Below, one piece after another: positions 18,183 to 26,800 of a DNA stretch of 64,000 nucleotides. Source of the DNA: Enterococcus raffinosus (GTDB lineage: Bacteria; Bacillota; Bacilli; Lactobacillales; Enterococcaceae); assembly GCF_001886185.1 (NCBI RefSeq), contig NZ_JXLA01000017.1, positions 1 to 64,000 on the forward strand. Direction: 5' to 3'. A model generated the notes under the pieces. The model was given only the letters and a program-made list of their open reading frames with translations, was not told where the DNA came from and made no database searches. The stretch's first letter is position 1. Each line of letters begins with the position of its first letter. The translations under genes and the position numbers were made by a program.

Positions 18183-19610
18183 TTAAGTTAACGGTTTTTT
18201 CCTAAAACGTACAAGAGATATCATCAAGGCGAAAGCACAAATTACTAACGAGGCTATAAAAGTCACTCTCATCCCATAGATAAAAATATCCGGGCGGTCA
18301 TTGACATATGTCGTTACCCGTTGGCCATAGGCTGTACTCATCCCACCATATAGAATCGTCGTTGATAAAGCGATCCCAATAACCATTCCTAGATTTCGCG
18401 CAAAGGAGTTCATACTTCCGGCCACACCTAAATTTTCTTTTTCTACACTACTCATGACAATCGTGTTATTGGGCGACTGAAATAGAGCATTTCCCATTCC
18501 CATAATGGCTGTCGCTAATACGTAATACCAAATAGGACTCGACTGACTCATAAAGACATAAAGTAGCTGAGTGATTGATAATAGCGTCAAGCCGATCAAT
18601 ACTAATTTTTGCGGACCAATTTTATCAGTCAAATAGCCGCTTAAAGGCGATCCGATGACCATCAAAAAAGGAAACACCATCATCAACAATCCAGCATAGC
18701 TGGCTGTTAATCCTCTAGCATTCTGTAAATAGAATGGCATGACTACATTGACAAAAAAGTTCGCTGAAAAAATCAAAAGAGCTGTAATCAAACTCATCGT
18801 AAACATTTTATTTTTTAGAATGCTAAAAACCAACAGTGGATTTTCTTTGCGTTTTTCTACTTGGATAAACAGGATGAAAAAGATGATTGCAGCAACAAGT
18901 AAAAGAACTGGCAACGTATGAATATAACCAACTTCTTGCCCAATAAAAACAGCACCAAAAAAGCTCATAATAGTGAGTGCAAAGGTTGCAAAACCAAGCC
19001 AATCAATTTTCTTTTTAGACATCGTGAGATCCTTAGGTAAAAATTTCTCTCCAATCAAAATTGTCAAAATCCCTACTGGCACATTGATCCAAAAAATGTA
19101 TGACCAAGAAAAATGCGCAAGAATCAAACCGCCAATGCCAGGACCTGCGATTGACCCTAAGGACACAAAAGCACCAATTGCCCCAAGCGCTCGTCCTCGT
19201 TCCTCCATCGGAAAAACTTCTGTTGTAATCCCTGTATTAGTAGCCATTGTCATACTAGCACCAATACCTTGAATGACTCGCCCAAAAAGAAGCATTGTTA
19301 ACGAATGATTAAACCCACACAAAAGGGAACCTAAAGTAAATACGATCGTACCGATTCGATACACTTTAATCTTACCGAAGCTATCTCCTACTTTTCCAAA
19401 AAGCAGCAAGCATGCACAAACGATCATTAAATAAATTGATACGACCCACTCAGCCTTATTCATAGGAACTACTAAGTCTTTTGAAATAGTGGGTAATGCA
19501 ATATTTACAATACTTGAATCTAAAGTAGACATAAAGGTAAACATCGCAACAGAAACTAAAATCCACCACCGATTCTTTTGAACCACAGGATCATCTTGAT
19601 ACGTTTTCAT
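18183..19610 (-). CDS. MFS exporter, DHA2 (EmrB/QacA) 14-helix family
   Basis: A 475-aa protein with about 14 hydrophobic segments. The family C motif is at IGAFVSLGSIAGPGIGGLILAHFSWSYIFWINVP, and the N-terminal block is TLDSSIVNIALPTISKDL. DHA2 proteins are proton-driven drug or solute exporters in the cytoplasmic membrane. No TetR-like regulator lies beside it, so the substrate cannot be inferred from context. A GGAAG ribosome site precedes the ATG. Confidence 0.88.
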   Translation of the reverse strand: MKTYQDDPVVQKNRWWILVSVAMFTFMSTLDSSIVNIALPTISKDLVVPMNKAEWVVSIYLMIVCACLLLFGKVGDSFGKIKVYRIGTIVFTLGSLLCGFNHSLTMLLFGRVIQGIGASMTMATNTGITTEVFPMEERGRALGAIGAFVSLGSIAGPGIGGLILAHFSWSYIFWINVPVGILTILIGEKFLPKDLTMSKKKIDWLGFATFALTIMSFFGAVFIGQEVGYIHTLPVLLLVAAIIFFILFIQVEKRKENPLLVFSILKNKMFTMSLITALLIFSANFFVNVVMPFYLQNARGLTASYAGLLMMVFPFLMVIGSPLSGYLTDKIGPQKLVLIGLTLLSITQLLYVFMSQSSPIWYYVLATAIMGMGNALFQSPNNTIVMSSVEKENLGVAGSMNSFARNLGMVIGIALSTTILYGGMSTAYGQRVTTYVNDRPDIFIYGMRVTFIASLVICAFALMISLVRFRKKPLT

Positions 19611-19687
19611 TCATAAACTTCCTTTCGCTACAAAAATGAACCATAGCTATTCTAAAGGATACTCCTCAAAAAAAGCAAACCAAAACA

Positions 19688-19716
19688 AAAAACGAGAGAT
19701 TACTCTCCCGTCTTTT
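19688..19716 (-). terminator. Terminator of the small zinc-ribbon gene
   Basis: Minus-strand ACGGGAGAG/TCTCTCGT with loop TAA and a T tail. It overlaps the last codons of the gene. Confidence 0.75.
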
Positions 19717-19906
19717 TATCGTATTTTCCGTCTTCACGATCTTCAAAGGTCATGAAATATCCATTTGTAATCCTTGTTTCATATACATGATGACAATTCG
19801 GACATTCAACCGGCATTGCTTCTTTTGGATGTTGCTGAACATTTAGTACCTCATCAACAAAAAAATGTGTGCCGCAATTTGGACACTTTAATGGTTTTTC
19901 CAACAT
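19700..19906 (-). CDS. Small zinc-ribbon protein, 68 aa
   Basis: Two CxxC knuckles, CPNCGTHF and CPNCHHVY, are separated by about 22 residues and should bind one zinc. The C-terminal tail is acidic (FMTFEDREDGKYDKKTGE). It could mediate protein or nucleic-acid contacts; nothing more specific can be said. It has its own ribosome site (GAGGG) and terminator, so it looks like an independent small gene. Confidence 0.75.
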   Translation of the reverse strand: MLEKPLKCPNCGTHFFVDEVLNVQQHPKEAMPVECPNCHHVYETRITNGYFMTFEDREDGKYDKKTGE

Positions 19907-19980
19907 ATGACCAGCCCTCTCTACATTTACTTCTTTTATAATGATACTCCTTTTTTCAAAAAAAACAGAGCAGAAAGGTC

Positions 19981-20024
19981 AAAAAAACTTCTCCGATAGA
20001 AAATGACTACAGGAGAAGTTTCTT
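19981..20024 (-). terminator. Terminator of rnjB
   Basis: Minus-strand stem AAACTTCTCC/GGAGAAGTTT around a 17-base loop, followed by a seven-T tail. Confidence 0.85.
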
Positions 20025-20026
20025 TT

Positions 20027-21709
20027 TTACTTATTACGACGTCCACGTCGTTGATTTGCTTCCATAATAACTGGCAAAATAACAGGACGGCGTTTTGTTT
20101 GCTCGAATAAATAGCGGCTTAGCTGATCACGAATGTCTTGCTTTAATTTGCTCCATTCGAAATCATCAGAATGCAAATGCTTCTCTACGATCTCACTCGT
20201 TGTATCAGCACTCTCTTTGATCAAATCACGACTCGCTTTAATATAAACAAATCCGCGAGAAGTAATCTGTGGAGCAGAAACAATTTTTTTCTGCTTACGA
20301 TCAATCGTTACAACAACCACAAAAATACCATCATCCGACAAAACTTTGCGGTCTCGTAAAACAATATTGCCGATATCGCCAACACCAATACCATCGATCA
20401 TGATATTGTCCGCAGGTACACTGCCGGCTGCACTCATATGTTTATTTTTATATTCCAACACATCTCCGCGTCCAGTTATAAAAATATCTTTGAATGGCAT
20501 GCCTAACTCATTGGCTAAGCTGGCATGTGCCGCCAATTGACGATATTCCCCTTGTACTGGGATAAAATATTTTGGAGACATGAAATTCATCATCATCTGC
20601 AAGTCACGAGGATTAGCATGTCCTGAAACACGTAAATTCTCAGAAATACTCTTTACGATCCCGCCAGCACGATAAATCATGTCTTCAGTTTTCGCAACCG
20701 TTGTTTCCATCGCGATGGTTGGTGTAGTAGTAATATAGACTAAATCCCCATCTTCAATTTTCAGATTTCGATGAGAACGATTGGCCATCTTTTGTAATGA
20801 CTTAATCGGTTCGCCCATACGACCTGTTTCTAGAATAATTAATTCTTCAGCTGGATATTTTTTCATTTCCTTAATCGTTACTAGAATGTCTTCAGGCACT
20901 TCCAACTTTTTCAAGCGCATCGCCGTTTTAATGATACGATCTAGGTCTTGTCCAGTTAGCACCACTTTTCGTCCGGCTTTTTCTGCCGCATTCAGGATTT
21001 GCTGAACACGCTGTAAATTGCTGGCTACACAAGCCACAATGATTCGACCATTCCATTCATTAATCACATCATAGACTTCACTGGCGATCTCGCGTTCAGA
21101 AGCTACTTGAATCGCATTTTCTGCATTTGAAGAAGAACTTAATAATGCTAGTACACCCTCTGAACCAATTTCAGCCAAACGACGATAATTCGTCGCATAC
21201 ATTGGAATCGCAGTAGGATCAAATTTAAAATCACCTGTATAAACAACATTGCCTTCATCGGTTTTTAAACTAATCCCCACAGAATCTGGAATTGTATGTG
21301 TCGTCCGGAAGAAACTAATAACTGCCGTACCAAAATCAATCTCTGTGTGTTCATCAATTACATGAAAGTCTTTAAAACCTTTACTCTCTTCATTTTGACT
21401 CACATTCAATTTTGCCAGTTCAATCGTTAATTCTGTTCCAAAGACAGGCACTGCCACTTCAGAAACTAAATAAGGCAACGCACCGATGGCATCCGCGTGA
21501 CCATGTGTCAAAAAGACCCCCGCTACACGATCTGCATTTTCAATTAAATAGGTAAAATCAGGAATCACAACATCAATTCCTAATAACTCATTTTCTGGAT
21601 ATTTTAGTCCACAATCTAGGACAAAAATATCATTATCCACTTCAACTGCGTACATGTTTTTACCATTTTCACGTACTCCACTGAAGGGAATTATTTTGAC
21701 TGTACTCAA
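20027..21709 (-). CDS. rnjB: Ribonuclease J2
   Basis: About 560 aa: a metallo-beta-lactamase core, an inserted beta-CASP domain and the RNase J C-terminal domain. The signature that is HxHxDH in active RNase J1 reads HGHADA here, so the last two metal-ligand positions are lost. That is typical of RNase J2, which works mainly as the partner of J1 in mRNA and rRNA processing. The C-terminal tail NQRRGRRNK is basic. The GTG at 21718 is part of an AGAGAGGTGG ribosome site, so the TTG at 21709 is the more credible start. Confidence 0.88.
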   Translation of the reverse strand: MSTVKIIPFSGVRENGKNMYAVEVDNDIFVLDCGLKYPENELLGIDVVIPDFTYLIENADRVAGVFLTHGHADAIGALPYLVSEVAVPVFGTELTIELAKLNVSQNEESKGFKDFHVIDEHTEIDFGTAVISFFRTTHTIPDSVGISLKTDEGNVVYTGDFKFDPTAIPMYATNYRRLAEIGSEGVLALLSSSSNAENAIQVASEREIASEVYDVINEWNGRIIVACVASNLQRVQQILNAAEKAGRKVVLTGQDLDRIIKTAMRLKKLEVPEDILVTIKEMKKYPAEELIILETGRMGEPIKSLQKMANRSHRNLKIEDGDLVYITTTPTIAMETTVAKTEDMIYRAGGIVKSISENLRVSGHANPRDLQMMMNFMSPKYFIPVQGEYRQLAAHASLANELGMPFKDIFITGRGDVLEYKNKHMSAAGSVPADNIMIDGIGVGDIGNIVLRDRKVLSDDGIFVVVVTIDRKQKKIVSAPQITSRGFVYIKASRDLIKESADTTSEIVEKHLHSDDFEWSKLKQDIRDQLSRYLFEQTKRRPVILPVIMEANQRRGRRNK

Positions 21710-21751
21710 AAAATCCACCTCTCTAGTTTATTTATCTATCGTTTCAGCTTA

Positions 21752-21777
21752 CTCAGACCCCGTAATCAGTACGGTCT
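21752..21777 (-). other. Hairpin in the rnjB 5' leader
   Basis: Minus-strand CAGACCGTA/TACGGGGTCTG stem with loop CTGAT lies between a TATAAT-like -10 (21797-21802) and the gene. There is no T tail. It may stabilise the mRNA or be a cleavage target for RNase J itself, which is inference. Confidence 0.45.
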
Positions 21778-21944
21778 GTGCCTATACTCAATAGCTATTA
21801 TACATGATTTTTTCTGAAAAACCATTGATGGAAAATGAATCGTCCCTTCCTTTAATAGAAACTTACTTAACGTCCAGAGACTCCTCTCACTATCTGACTT
21901 ATTTTTTGCATTTCTTTTTCTCAAAATATATTACAATTCATCAG

Positions 21945-21976
21945 AAAAAAAGAAGCGTGAAAGATTCACACTTCTT
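21945..21976 (-). terminator. Terminator of asd
   Basis: Minus-strand AGAAGTGTGA/TCACGCTTCT followed by seven T. Confidence 0.85.
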
Positions 21977-21981
21977 TGATT

Positions 21982-23031
21982 CTATTCGAATAGGTTCATT
22001 TCATACATTGTTTCAGCAATTTGAAGGGAGTTCCATGCCGCACCCTTTAATAAGTTATCTGAAACAACCCAAAGGTGGATTCCTTTTTCCTCGTCTGGAT
22101 CTTTACGAATTCGACCCACAAAAGTTTCTTTTTTGCCCACACTGTTTAATGCTTGTGGATAAATTTGCTGACTCGGATCATCCTCCAATACTGCACCAGG
22201 TGCTTTAGCAATCAACTCTTGAATTTCTGCTACTGTCGCCGTTTTTTCCGTTTCGATATAAACAGACTCAGAATGTCCACTCATAACTGGAATACGAACA
22301 CAAGTTGCAGATACTTTAATCGAGTCATCTTCCATAATTTTTTTTGTTTCGTTAATCATTTTCCACTCTTCATTTGTATAGCCGGCATCGGTAAATACAT
22401 CAATCTGAGGCAGTGCGTTAAATGCTAGCGGATAATGCTTTTTATCCCCCCCGCAGGGTAAGATGTCTGCTTTCCATTCTTCGACGGGTTTCTCGTCTAA
22501 GAAGTCCTGTGTTTGCTGCTTTAATTCTTCCATTGCTTGATTTCCAGCACCAGATACCGCTTGATAAGTTGAAACGATGATACGTTTTAATCCATAAGCC
22601 TGGCGGATGGGCTCTAAAGCCACCATCATTTGGATGGTTGAACAATTAGGATTGGCAATAATCCCCTTATGATCACGCAACGCAGAAGGATTCACTTCTG
22701 GAACAACTAAGGGAACCTCTGGATCCATTCTATAATGACTTGTGTTGTCTACTACAACCGCCCCGCGCTTAACCGCTTCTGGTGCAAATTTTGCAGATAT
22801 ACTGCCTCCAGCTGAAAATAGAGCAAGATCTATATTTTCGAATGAATCTGGTACCAATTCTTCGATAGTTTGAGTTTCGCCTTTAAATGAAAGTTGCTTT
22901 CCAGCAGAACGCTTTGAAGCTAAAAACTTTATTGTACCAAGGGGTAAAGAACTATTTTCTAATAATTTGATCATTTGTGTTCCTACTGCGCCAGTAGCAC
23001 CAACTATTGCAACATTCATTTCCCTCATCAT
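21982..23031 (-). CDS. asd: Aspartate-semialdehyde dehydrogenase
   Basis: About 349 aa. The NADP-binding loop is [11 protein letters not shown], the catalytic cysteine lies in [13 protein letters not shown], and the proton-relay histidine is in [12 protein letters not shown]. It reduces aspartyl phosphate to aspartate semialdehyde, the branch point to lysine/diaminopimelate, threonine and methionine. It stands alone, without dapA or lysC. The start is ambiguous among three nearby codons; an AAAGAGTG ribosome site supports the ATG at 23031 or 23028. Confidence 0.93.
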   Translation of the reverse strand: MMREMNVAIVGATGAVGTQMIKLLENSSLPLGTIKFLASKRSAGKQLSFKGETQTIEELVPDSFENIDLALFSAGGSISAKFAPEAVKRGAVVVDNTSHYRMDPEVPLVVPEVNPSALRDHKGIIANPNCSTIQMMVALEPIRQAYGLKRIIVSTYQAVSGAGNQAMEELKQQTQDFLDEKPVEEWKADILPCGGDKKHYPLAFNALPQIDVFTDAGYTNEEWKMINETKKIMEDDSIKVSATCVRIPVMSGHSESVYIETEKTATVAEIQELIAKAPGAVLEDDPSQQIYPQALNSVGKKETFVGRIRKDPDEEKGIHLWVVSDNLLKGAAWNSLQIAETMYEMNLFE

Positions 23032-23264
23032 AATCACTCTTTCGTATCATAGTATTTTAATAGTTTATCATATTTATCTTGAAACGCAAGCGCGTCATTC
23101 TTGTTCTTCTCTATTCAAATTATTAGAATTTCCAATACAAGACTCTATTTATATTTCAACGTTCTATTTTTGCCTAAATAACTGATATAACAAAGATAAA
23201 ATAAATTTTCTAATCAAATTGTTGTAAAATAATTTAAAAAAACGAAGATTATTGAATATTTTTA

Positions 23265-23293
23265 TTGTGATTCTCTAATAAAAGCTTTAGAAT
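23265..23293 (+). promoter_or_regulatory. Candidate promoter of the TPR-type regulator
   Basis: TTGTGA (23265-23270), 17-base spacer, TAGAAT (23288-23293), 34 bases before the start codon. Confidence 0.5.
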
Positions 23294-23326
23294 TAATATG
23301 TAAGTGTTATTCACAGGAGGGCATTC

Positions 23327-24145
23327 ATGAAAGTTAACGGGTTTATCATTAAGCAAATGCGTGAACATGCGAGCTTGGCTCGTGACAACTTTACCGCTAT
23401 TTGTTCAACAGCTGACTTGGAACTGATTGAAGAGAAAAACTGGGGCATATTGGAAGTTGTTTTGGATCTTTGCAAGACATTGGAAATTCCTTATCAAAAG
23501 GCTTTTCCAGAATCAACGCTTTTAAATGAAGTCTCTTTGTTAAACATCGTTCGCTGCTTACATTTACGTCAAGAGTTTTCTAGTGTTTTATTTTTGTTAG
23601 ATAATTATGTGAAAAAAATTACTTATGTTAATGCGAGAATCGTCGGTCACCTGATGTATTTCCGAGCATACGCAAACTTATTTGGCAATCATGATACTCG
23701 AAAAGCCGTACATTATTTTCAACGAGCCTATACTTTTTTACACGATGAAAAACGCTACGAGCTTTTAGTACTTAAAGGATTAGCCACATGCTATCAAGTT
23801 AATGAAGAAAAAAAGCGCGCACAAATCTTTTTTGATCGTGCTGAACAATTGGAGGAAAAAATGAATACTCAACTACAATTAGGTCCATCTTATTATCAAG
23901 CTGCTTGTTTCTATGCGAAACGTGGAAATCAAGAAAAAGCTAATGCTCTTTGCGATGAAGGGATACAGACATTATTAGAAGTAAATATGACTACTGGTCT
24001 TGAAGAATTATTTTTTGAAAAAGCTACGATCCAAGAAAATATTGAAGATCAGATTGAGCTTCTGAAGCAGGCTGATTATTATGCGAAAATCAATGAAAAC
24101 TTTAATTTAAAAGAGCTAATAAACCAAAAACTAACAAGTATCTAA
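23327..24145 (+). CDS. TPR-rich regulator with degenerate XRE-like N-terminus (RNPP/Rgg-like candidate)
   Basis: A 272-aa protein. The N-terminal 65 residues (MKVNGFIIKQMREHASLARDNFTAICSTADLE...LCKTLEI, shown in part) follow the helix pattern of a Cro/C1 DNA-binding domain but are a poor match in the turn region. The remaining 200 residues form helical TPR-like repeats (YFQRAYTFL, FFDRAEQLEEK, ALCDEGIQTLLE). This combination is seen in peptide-sensing RNPP regulators (Rgg, PlcR, PrgX). It has a strong CAGGAGGG ribosome site and its own terminator. No obvious partner peptide gene is adjacent, so the function is a structural inference. Confidence 0.6.
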   Translation: MKVNGFIIKQMREHASLARDNFTAICSTADLELIEEKNWGILEVVLDLCKTLEIPYQKAFPESTLLNEVSLLNIVRCLHLRQEFSSVLFLLDNYVKKITYVNARIVGHLMYFRAYANLFGNHDTRKAVHYFQRAYTFLHDEKRYELLVLKGLATCYQVNEEKKRAQIFFDRAEQLEEKMNTQLQLGPSYYQAACFYAKRGNQEKANALCDEGIQTLLEVNMTTGLEELFFEKATIQENIEDQIELLKQADYYAKINENFNLKELINQKLTSI

Positions 24146-24148
24146 ATG

Positions 24149-24196
24149 AAAAGCATAAGCGTTGCTAAGAAAAGTTAGCCTCGCTTATGCTTTTTA
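24149..24196. terminator. Bidirectional terminator after the TPR regulator
   Basis: AAAAGCATAAGCG and CGCTTATGCTTTTT arms enclose a second small stem. It is shared with the converging transporter operon. Confidence 0.85.
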
Positions 24197-24203
24197 ATTG
24201 CTT

Positions 24204-25400
24204 CTAGATGTTAGAATTAATCGATTTATTTGGTCGATAGAAAATCATATACAAAATAGCAACCACTATTGGAATCACCGCACAAAAGATATAGATATGT
24301 TGATAAGTTCCCAAAATTCCTTTGATTGCCCCTAACAAATAAGGGCCAACGCCTAGTCCTAAATCTAGACCAATGAAATATGTTGATAAGGCAACGCCGA
24401 TGCGAGCTGTTTCAACTAGTTTGAGTGTCACTGCCTGACCATTCGCCATAAAGGTTCCATAACCAAGGCCCACAAAAGCTCCTGCAACCAATAATACAAC
24501 GGCATTCTCTGTAAAAGCTAACAAAATTAACCCGATAGTTAAGCAAATAAAGCTTGGATACATGACAGAATTTTCACCATGTTTATCAAAAATTTTTCCT
24601 GACATCGGCCGGGTAATCGTAACAACTAATGCATAAACAACAAAGAAAAAAGCTCCTGCAGTCACTAAATGTAACTGATCAGCATAAATCGAAAGAAACC
24701 CTAACACACTTGAGTAGGCAATTCCAATTAGAAAAGCAATTCCTGCAATAAACAGAACTTTAAACTCAATAAAACTTTCTAGACTAAAGGTATTGATTTT
24801 AGCTCGATGCTCCTCTGTTAAGACAATGTTATTGACCTTAAATTTGAAGCAGGCGACTGATGTGATAAATGCCAACACAACCGCTAGAATAATAATTGCT
24901 TTAAACCCAACCAAGGGTAATAGAAGCAAGCCGATAAACGGACCGATCGCAGCAGCTAAACTGGTACTTAATCCGTAATAATTGATTCCCTCTCCATACT
25001 TTGACTCTGGAATATAAGCTGTAACAATCGCATTTGCCGCTGTGGAAACCGCCCCATAGCCAAAACCATTTAAAAAACGAACGCCATCCAAAATTAGGAT
25101 GTTGCTGCTAATCAGATAAGCAGCTGTTGTAATTAAATAAAATAGTGCGCCATAACGCAACACCGCTCGTCGACCGAATAATTCCAATTTTTTACCAATA
25201 TATAAACGGGCAAGCAAGGTGCCGATAATATAAATCCCAACAGCAAACCCCGCCTGTGCAGTTGACGCACCTAGACTTTGTGTAGCGTATTTCGCCGTGA
25301 TTACGACAAAACAATAATATACTAAAAATACAACAAAATTGATAATCGTTATTGTGACAAAACCTTTATTGAATAACTTTTCCTCTTCCTTAATTTTCAT
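24204..25400 (-). CDS. MFS transporter, 12-helix type
   Basis: A 398-aa membrane protein with about 12 hydrophobic segments. The A-motif region GIYIIGTLLARLYIGKKLELFGRRAVL and the C-half counterpart RPMSGKIFDKHGENSVM are visible. The family covers sugar, drug and organic-acid exporters; the substrate is not evident. It lies 15 bases after a 95-aa gene with which it is cotranscribed, and it faces a Crp/Fnr-type regulator. Confidence 0.85.
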   Translation of the reverse strand: MKIKEEEKLFNKGFVTITIINFVVFLVYYCFVVITAKYATQSLGASTAQAGFAVGIYIIGTLLARLYIGKKLELFGRRAVLRYGALFYLITTAAYLISSNILILDGVRFLNGFGYGAVSTAANAIVTAYIPESKYGEGINYYGLSTSLAAAIGPFIGLLLLPLVGFKAIIILAVVLAFITSVACFKFKVNNIVLTEEHRAKINTFSLESFIEFKVLFIAGIAFLIGIAYSSVLGFLSIYADQLHLVTAGAFFFVVYALVVTITRPMSGKIFDKHGENSVMYPSFICLTIGLILLAFTENAVVLLVAGAFVGLGYGTFMANGQAVTLKLVETARIGVALSTYFIGLDLGLGVGPYLLGAIKGILGTYQHIYIFCAVIPIVVAILYMIFYRPNKSINSNI

Positions 25401-25415
25401 TACCTACTCTCATTA

Positions 25416-25703
25416 TTATGCGATACTCTCATTTAGTTTCTTTAAATCAGAAATTTTTTCCGCAACCTTATTGTAGTTAGACGGATAACGATCTACAGCT
25501 TGACTAATAAATAGATCTCGCGTACGATCAAATGCTGCCAAAAAGTCTGCTAGCGCTTTATCATTTTCCTGCGTGTAGTCTTTCCTTAACATTAAGGCAT
25601 TTTGATACGCATCGTTAAGAAAAACCAATACCGCTTCCTTTTCAAACCGTACCTTGTAAGCTGATTCCAAACGTTCGATCATTGCACATGTCCATTCTTT
25701 CAT
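25416..25703 (-). CDS. Small helical protein upstream of the MFS transporter, 95 aa
   Basis: I do not recognise the family. It is predicted all-helical and soluble (MIERLESAYKVRFEKEAVLVFLNDAYQNALML, given here only to show the helix pattern), with basic/acidic balance and only one cysteine, near the N-terminus. An AAGGAGTGA ribosome site precedes the ATG by six bases. The 12-base gap to the transporter suggests it modulates or accompanies that transporter. Confidence 0.65.
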   Translation of the reverse strand: MKEWTCAMIERLESAYKVRFEKEAVLVFLNDAYQNALMLRKDYTQENDKALADFLAAFDRTRDLFISQAVDRYPSNYNKVAEKISDLKKLNESIA

Positions 25704-26070
25704 ACCTAATCACTCCTTTTTTTATTAAAGAACTTATTTTTTCAAATTAGAAAAAATAAATTCTATTTGCAAGATATATATCAGCCAACTAAATTTCTCC
25801 TAGATAACACATCTGACTTCCCCCTCTTTTCCTATTTGTTGTGAAATGTTGAGATGAGATTATCTTGCTTCCAAATTTTCTAATCAATAGAGCATTTGGC
25901 TTGTGTGACTTACCTGATCGATTATACGGATATAAAAAAAGAGCGAAATCAGTTTTTTTAATAAAAAATGACTTCAAACTTTAATGGCAATAAATTTCAT
26001 TAACATTTGTTAGTATCTTTTTTGAACATACTTTTAATCAAATTAGAAGATCACTTATGATAAAATAGCA
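25704..26070. other. Divergent regulatory region between the MFS operon and the Crp/Fnr gene
   Basis: A 367-base AT-rich region. At 25734-25759 there is a perfect inverted repeat TTATTTTTTC-AAATTA-GAAAAAATAA. The 10-mer CAAATTAGAA at its centre (25743-25752) recurs at 26039-26048 just upstream of the Crp/Fnr gene, suggesting a shared operator. A -10-like TATGAT lies at 26056-26061. No gene is supported inside. Confidence 0.45.
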
Positions 26071-26766
26071 ATGAAAATTTCAGCAAAGCATGGAAGGAAT
26101 AAAGTAAAATTGGATAATACAGCCTTAACAGACTACTTAAAAAAAAATAAATTCCCTATCGTAACCAAAGAGTATAAAAAATACTTGCTTTACGAAGGGA
26201 TTCAAGATCATCATGTATACATTTTAAAAAGCGGCGTTATCAAGACGAGCGTTATCTCCAGAGACGGCCGTGAATTTAACCTAGAATACATCAATGATCT
26301 CGAAGTAGTATCCTTGTTGAAGGATGAGTACTCACAATTTATTGATGCTCCTTTTAATATTCGTGTCGAATCTGAAAAGGCCGAACTTTATCAAATCGAT
26401 CGTGTCGAATTTTGGAAGGATATTAATCAGAACTTTGACTTGCAGATCTATGTTAAAAACTATTATCGAGAACGATTGCTAAAATCAATGAAGCGAACAC
26501 AACAGATGCTGATGAACGGTAAATTCGGAGCTGTTTGCACACAGATTTATGATTTGTATGATAAATTTGGTGTCGAATTTGACGACGGTATCTTGATTGA
26601 CTTTGTCGTGACAAATGAGGAAATTGCCCACTTCTGTGGAATTAACGCTGCCAGCAGTGTTAGTCGTATCATGCATGACTTAAAAAGCTGTGGAGCAATC
26701 AAAATGGTTAATCGAAAGATTTTTATTAAAAATATTGAATTAATTAAAGACAATATCATTTTCTAA
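26071..26766 (+). CDS. Crp/Fnr-family transcriptional regulator
   Basis: Up to 231 aa: an N-terminal cyclic-nucleotide-binding-like beta-roll (YKKYLLYEGIQDHHVYILKSGVIKTSVIS), a dimer helix, and a C-terminal winged helix (TNEEIAHFCGINAASSVSRIMHDLKSCGAI). No cysteine cluster for an Fe-S centre is present, so it is not classic Fnr. The start is uncertain. The ATG at 26071 sits right after a -10-like TATGAT and has no ribosome site, while a TTG at 26110 (residue 14) follows GGAAGGA by 11 bases. It is divergent from the MFS operon and may control it. Confidence 0.8.
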   Translation: MKISAKHGRNKVKLDNTALTDYLKKNKFPIVTKEYKKYLLYEGIQDHHVYILKSGVIKTSVISRDGREFNLEYINDLEVVSLLKDEYSQFIDAPFNIRVESEKAELYQIDRVEFWKDINQNFDLQIYVKNYYRERLLKSMKRTQQMLMNGKFGAVCTQIYDLYDKFGVEFDDGILIDFVVTNEEIAHFCGINAASSVSRIMHDLKSCGAIKMVNRKIFIKNIELIKDNIIF

Positions 26767-26769
26767 TTT

Positions 26770-26799
26770 AAAAGGTTCAGCCTAAAAACGGCTGAACCA
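26770..26799. terminator. Terminator between the Crp/Fnr gene and the L,D-transpeptidase gene
   Basis: Stem GGTTCAGCC/GGCTGAACC between converging genes; on the minus strand it is followed by TTTTAAATT. Confidence 0.7.
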
Positions 26800-26800
26800 C

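Noticed and set aside
21804-22208. 134-codon plus-strand frame
   Set aside because: Half of it is antisense to asd and it has no ribosome site; the minus-strand assignment explains the sequence.
24150-24182. 10-codon peptide frame after the TPR regulator as a signal peptide
   Set aside because: It is formed by the arms of the terminator hairpin and has no ribosome site.
25789-25977. 62-codon minus-strand frame in the MFS-Crp/Fnr gap
   Set aside because: No ribosome site, no homology that I recognise, and it lies in a probable regulatory region.
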